Shown: positions 63,171-64,000 of the stretch, one piece after another
Layout of the letters: each line of letters opens with the position of its first letter
Numbering within the stretch: the stretch's first letter is position 1
Assembly: GCA_017454745.1 (NCBI GenBank)
Contig: JAFTCL010000018.1
Location: 34,666-98,665, forward strand
Direction of reading: 5' to 3'
DNA: 64,000 bases
DNA from: Kiritimatiellia bacterium
Lineage (GTDB): Bacteria > Verrucomicrobiota > Kiritimatiellia > RFP12 > UBA1067
The notes under the pieces: model-generated
The model's input: the letters and a program-made list of their open reading frames with translations, nothing else
The model's database searches: none
Told to the model about the DNA's origin: nothing
Translations under genes and position numbers: made by a program

Positions 63171-63734
63171 ATGGCAATAGGAACAGTTGAATTCGATCTT
63201 TCGATGGTCAGCCCCGAGTCTGGGGAGTTTTTAGCCGCTAGGACCTACACCGTCGAAGGTGTGACGAACGCCGACGGTTCGTTGCGCGCGCTTTCTATCG
63301 GGCAGCTGGTGATGGCGATCTGTCTCCAGCGCGCGGCGGAACTCGAAACGAGCATCATCGCCCTTATGGAGGAGATGAACTCGACGAGTGCAAAACTCGA
63401 GAACATGACGACAATCGAGACTCAAGTGCTGGCCGGGACCGTAAGCATGACTTCGGCGACCGTCACCTACGACGGCACGAGTTACACCTACAAGAATTTC
63501 CTCGTCAACATAGTCGGCATGAGTTCGAGCGACGTGCCGGATTCAGCGAGCGTATCCTCCTCCGACTTCATCACGGCTTTGGAGGCGAAGATGGACGAGA
63601 TGAACTCGTTCAGCCAGCAGAAGATGATCGAGCTCCAGTCGCTCACGAACAAGCGCGACCAGAGCTACGACATGATCTCCAACGTGCTGAAAAGCCTGAA
63701 CACAACCATGACCGGCATCGTGAACAATACATAA
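63171..63734 (+). CDS. Small helical T3SS-associated protein 4 (filament/tip-like)
   Basis: 187 residues; ribosome site AAAGGAG in a leader identical to that of paralog 2. Residues about 38-60 (LSIGQLVMAICLQRAAELET) match paralog 3. The middle is Thr/Ser-rich and beta-like (SATVTYDGTSYTYKNF). The C-terminal helix QKMIELQSLTNKRDQSYDMI carries the motif common to all four. It forms a closer pair with paralog 3 than with 1 and 2, indicating that the family arose by duplication of pairs. The function is inferred from context. Confidence 0.65.
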   Translation: MAIGTVEFDLSMVSPESGEFLAARTYTVEGVTNADGSLRALSIGQLVMAICLQRAAELETSIIALMEEMNSTSAKLENMTTIETQVLAGTVSMTSATVTYDGTSYTYKNFLVNIVGMSSSDVPDSASVSSSDFITALEAKMDEMNSFSQQKMIELQSLTNKRDQSYDMISNVLKSLNTTMTGIVNNT

Positions 63735-63753
63735 AGACAATACATAAATTCAA

Positions 63754-63787
63754 TGCAACCTTTTGCAGAGTTTTGTGTATAGAGGAC
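63754..63787 (+). promoter_or_regulatory. T3SS-locus promoter-like element P4
   Basis: TGCAAC at 63754-63759, 16 bases, TGTATA at 63776-63781 within GTGTATAGAGGAC. It lies 30 bases before ATG 63812. Confidence 0.75.
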
Positions 63788-63811
63788 AGAAAACCGTAAG
63801 GAGGATCGACA

Positions 63812-64000
63812 ATGGCACTCGACATAAGCCTCGCGCAGTTCAACAAGATCGCAACCGGCAGCTACAACGCCGGGCAGATCGACATCAAGACCGGAGCCAA
63901 CGGCCAGGCCGAACTTGTCAAAGTCAACAACCACGTCTGGAAGACGTCGAAGAACAACGTCGTCCTCTCGCCCGAACGCATCCTCGAGGTGAAGGAGGCG
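63812..64000 (+). CDS. Start of a further T3SS-locus gene, cut by window end
   Basis: 63 codons are visible, open to the last base. ATG 63812 has AAGGAGG about 7 bases upstream and P4 30 bases before. The residues (MALDISLAQFNKIATGSYNA and onward) are polar with no signal peptide or TM helix. No family recognised from this fragment. Sharing of the P-type promoter suggests an effector, tip or regulatory component of the same secretion system. Confidence 0.7.
   Translation, partial: MALDISLAQFNKIATGSYNAGQIDIKTGANGQAELVKVNNHVWKTSKNNVVLSPERILEVKEA

Noticed and set aside
1..64000. tRNA or rRNA genes
   Set aside because: None recognised by eye on either strand; a covariance-model search was not possible here.

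Overview
The window looks like chromosome from a PVC-superphylum bacterium, most likely the Kiritimatiellota/Lentisphaerota side. The reasons are very long secreted proteins carrying Asp-rich thrombospondin type 3 (TSP3) calcium repeats, a TAT-exported Gfo/Idh oxidoreductase next to secreted sugar enzymes, a DUF4832 protein, an HzsA-like di-heme protein, and a type III secretion (T3SS) translocon locus. This placement is inferred from gene content; no rRNA or tRNA gene was seen.

Layout. 1-7.2 kb: an OmpA-family protein (minus strand, cut by the window edge), a large secreted protein ending in a metzincin-type protease motif, and two tandem paralogous membrane-anchored proteins of unknown function. 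The last part is an AT-rich block. 7.2-16 kb: an EamA transporter with no normal start codon, a truncated HAD phosphatase behind a near-perfect promoter, a metH lacking its reactivation domain, a YfhO-like membrane protein with two glycosyltransferase-like genes, and the C-terminal remnant of a DUF234 ATPase. 16-25.6 kb: a compact eight-gene minus-strand operon for carbohydrate use (NCS1-type permease, SIS isomerase, ROK kinase, TIM-barrel epimerase, TAT Gfo/Idh oxidoreductase, UxaA-type dehydratase, GH5, DUF4832). 25.6-28.1 kb: a coiled-coil protein, an ELM1-like protein and an XRE/zinc-ribbon regulator.

28.1-33.3 kb looks like the replication-origin region. Two AT-rich spacers with inverted GTTATTAACA-type motifs flank the HzsA-like gene. 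mnmG (gidA) follows, and it carries two perfect 16-bp parS palindromes in two different reading frames. Genes left of this point run mainly on the minus strand and genes right of it mainly on the plus strand, as expected for leading-strand bias on both sides of an origin.

33.3-55.8 kb: an FHA/sigma-54 activator, a small coiled-coil membrane protein, a 3464-residue PKD/TSP3/LamG surface protein, an M6 metalloprotease with Ig-like domains, a DUF218 protein, a lipoprotein, a DUF2235 hydrolase and a CotH/LTD protein.

56-64 kb is the most notable part. It is a T3SS translocon locus in the order coiled-coil protein, LcrH/SycD chaperone, YopB/SipB-like translocator (SctE), IpaC/YopD-like candidate (SctB), which parallels lcrV-lcrH-yopB-yopD. 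Four small helical paralogs resembling T3SS filament or tip proteins follow, and then a gene cut by the window end. Four copies of a promoter-like element, TGNAAC-N16-TGTAWW, lie 23-66 nt before four of these genes with exactly the same spacing. Several spacers consist of degenerate heptad repeats (AAGGTCA type and AAACCTA type) that form hairpins. One such hairpin holds a four-helix-bundle (S23/IVP-like) gene in its loop, between two of the paralogs, while a second spacer carries the same hairpin empty.
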